Source: Methanotrichaceae archaeon | Lineage (GTDB): Archaea > Halobacteriota > Methanosarcinia > Methanotrichales > Methanotrichaceae | Direction: 5' to 3' | Length of the DNA stretch: 40,212 nucleotides | Assembly (NCBI GenBank): GCA_016927055.1 | Contig: JAFGNK010000171.1 | Coordinates: forward strand, 1-40,212 | In this document: one piece after another, positions 39,134 through 40,212 of the stretch | Layout: every line of letters starts with the position of its first letter | Position numbering within the stretch: position 1 is the first letter of the stretch | The notes under the pieces: generated by a model | Told to the model about the DNA's origin: nothing | The model's database searches: none | Seen by the model: only the letters and a program-made list of their open reading frames with translations | Position numbers and translations under genes: made by a program

Positions 39134-39373
39134 ATGAGCAAAATAACAAGCGGAATTGTGCTCTTCTCTCTCCTGATGGCCCTCTCTTTGGGAGTTGCCT
39201 TCGCTGAGTCCGAAGTTGCCGAAGTTGTTGAAGTAACCGAGAACGCCACCAACCTTACAAACCTCACTAATGCTACCAACCTCACCAACGTCACCATCGA
39301 CATCAACCAGACAAACGAGACCATTGAGGTAGTCGAAGAGGCAACCGAAGAGCCAGTCGCCGAGGCAGAGTAA
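39134..39373 (+). CDS. Short secreted sequon-rich peptide
   Basis: Signal peptide MSKITSGIVLFSLLMALSLGVAFA followed by NATNLTNLTNATNLTNVT...NQTNET. Confidence 0.75.
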   Translation: MSKITSGIVLFSLLMALSLGVAFAESEVAEVVEVTENATNLTNLTNATNLTNVTIDINQTNETIEVVEEATEEPVAEAE

Positions 39374-39406
39374 GCTATTATTGTGATCTGTCCTATTGGC
39401 AGGAAA

Positions 39407-39437
39407 GCCGGGCAGGATCTTCCTGCCGGCAATTTTT
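39407..39437 (+). terminator. Hairpin plus T-run downstream of the sequon-rich peptide
   Basis: gccgggcaggatcttcctgccggc followed by aattttt. Confidence 0.65.
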
Positions 39438-39541
39438 CTCTTGCTTTGATTCCTATTAATAACTCCTATAAGTATAATTAAAGAATACAAAGAAATTTTT
39501 AGAAAGGCTTATATTTTTCAGAGAATAGCATTGTTTGAGGT

Positions 39542-40212
39542 ATGAATATGAGAAGCTCAATTGCGTTGATACTATTAGCAGTATTGGTGACCTTTTCAGC
39601 GGGGTCGGTCCAGGCACAGGATGCCCCGAATGGGACTGAAGCCGTGAATATTACAAATGAAACAATCGTCGAAGAAGTTGCGCCGATAGAAGAAGCTGCC
39701 GCTCCTGCGATCGAAACCGTGGAAGCCGTGGAAGTAGTGGAAGCAGTCGAAGAGGCTCCCCAAGCGGCTGCCTCGAGATATCAGCAGCTCTCTACATACG
39801 TCGAAGGAGCCGCAACTGTTCTGGGAAAGGATGTGGCACATGAATATCAGGATGTGTCCCAAACCGTTAACACTGGCACGGTATTCACCCGTGATGCAGG
39901 CGTTTCCTCTCCTGCCGTGAAGGTTGGCATCACCAGGGTAGGCACTGCAGAAGACAAGTACGTCCAGGTAACCAATCAGGCGGTCGGCTCCTGGGACATA
40001 ACGGGATGGACTCTGGCCTCGGCCGAGAATACCACCTTCACCTTCCCGGCCATGACCCTGGAAGAGGAAGCTTCCGTGCGCGTTCATGAGGGCGAGGGTG
40101 TGGGCAGTGCGACCGAGATCTACACCAACAGCTCTGCACCTCTATGGATTGATAACCTGGTCTCTTTGCAGGATGCGGAGGGAAATATCATATCCACTTA
40201 TGATGTCTCCAC
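39542..40212 (+). CDS. Secreted lamin-tail-domain-like protein, truncated by window end (alternative ATG at 39548)
   Basis: Open frame to window end: MNMRSSIALILLAVLVTFSAGSVQAQ...KYVQVTNQAVGSWDITGWTLASAENTTFTFPAMTLEEEASVRVHEGEG. Confidence 0.75.
   Translation, partial: MNMRSSIALILLAVLVTFSAGSVQAQDAPNGTEAVNITNETIVEEVAPIEEAAAPAIETVEAVEVVEAVEEAPQAAASRYQQLSTYVEGAATVLGKDVAHEYQDVSQTVNTGTVFTRDAGVSSPAVKVGITRVGTAEDKYVQVTNQAVGSWDITGWTLASAENTTFTFPAMTLEEEASVRVHEGEGVGSATEIYTNSSAPLWIDNLVSLQDAEGNIISTYDVS

Noticed and set aside
39596-40087. 163-aa antisense ORF at window end
   Set aside because: Sense strand carries a signal peptide and lamin-tail-like frame open to the window end, missing from the track only because it is truncated.

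Overview
The window looks like a methanogenic archaeal chromosome segment, probably Methanothrix/Methanosaeta-like. That placement is an inference from gene content: CobY/CobZ, a cupin-type phosphoglucose isomerase, AglB, an LSm protein, Rio2, DUF460 and archaeal TATA boxes. It starts with the last 28 codons of a probable hemB and ends inside a secreted lamin-tail-like protein. Recognisable modules are: an AglB oligosaccharyltransferase with sequon-rich surface proteins; icd, rio2 and DUF460; two amt-glnK modules flanking an AAA ATPase + TPR gene pair; geranylgeranyl-reductase-family and thiC genes; a PII-like/NifU/LSm/winged-helix cluster; cobZ-cobS-cobY plus a coupled unknown ORF; a HepT/MntA-type toxin-antitoxin remnant; a UbiA gene and a cupin PGI; a DUF166-fumA-fumB-DUF434 operon; and a cobyrinate/Ni-sirohydrochlorin a,c-diamide synthase. 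The best items for follow-up are: (1) the AAA-ATPase/TPR pair between the two amt-glnK modules; (2) a single in-frame amber codon splitting an otherwise continuous ~390-codon ORF in an AT-rich island; (3) a HepT gene frameshifted next to an intact MntA; (4) a likely CTG (CTGA-overlap) start for DUF434; (5) a 79-aa secreted peptide with eight N-X-T sequons; (6) a 30-aa membrane microprotein missing from the ORF track. No tools were run; family names come from motif recognition.
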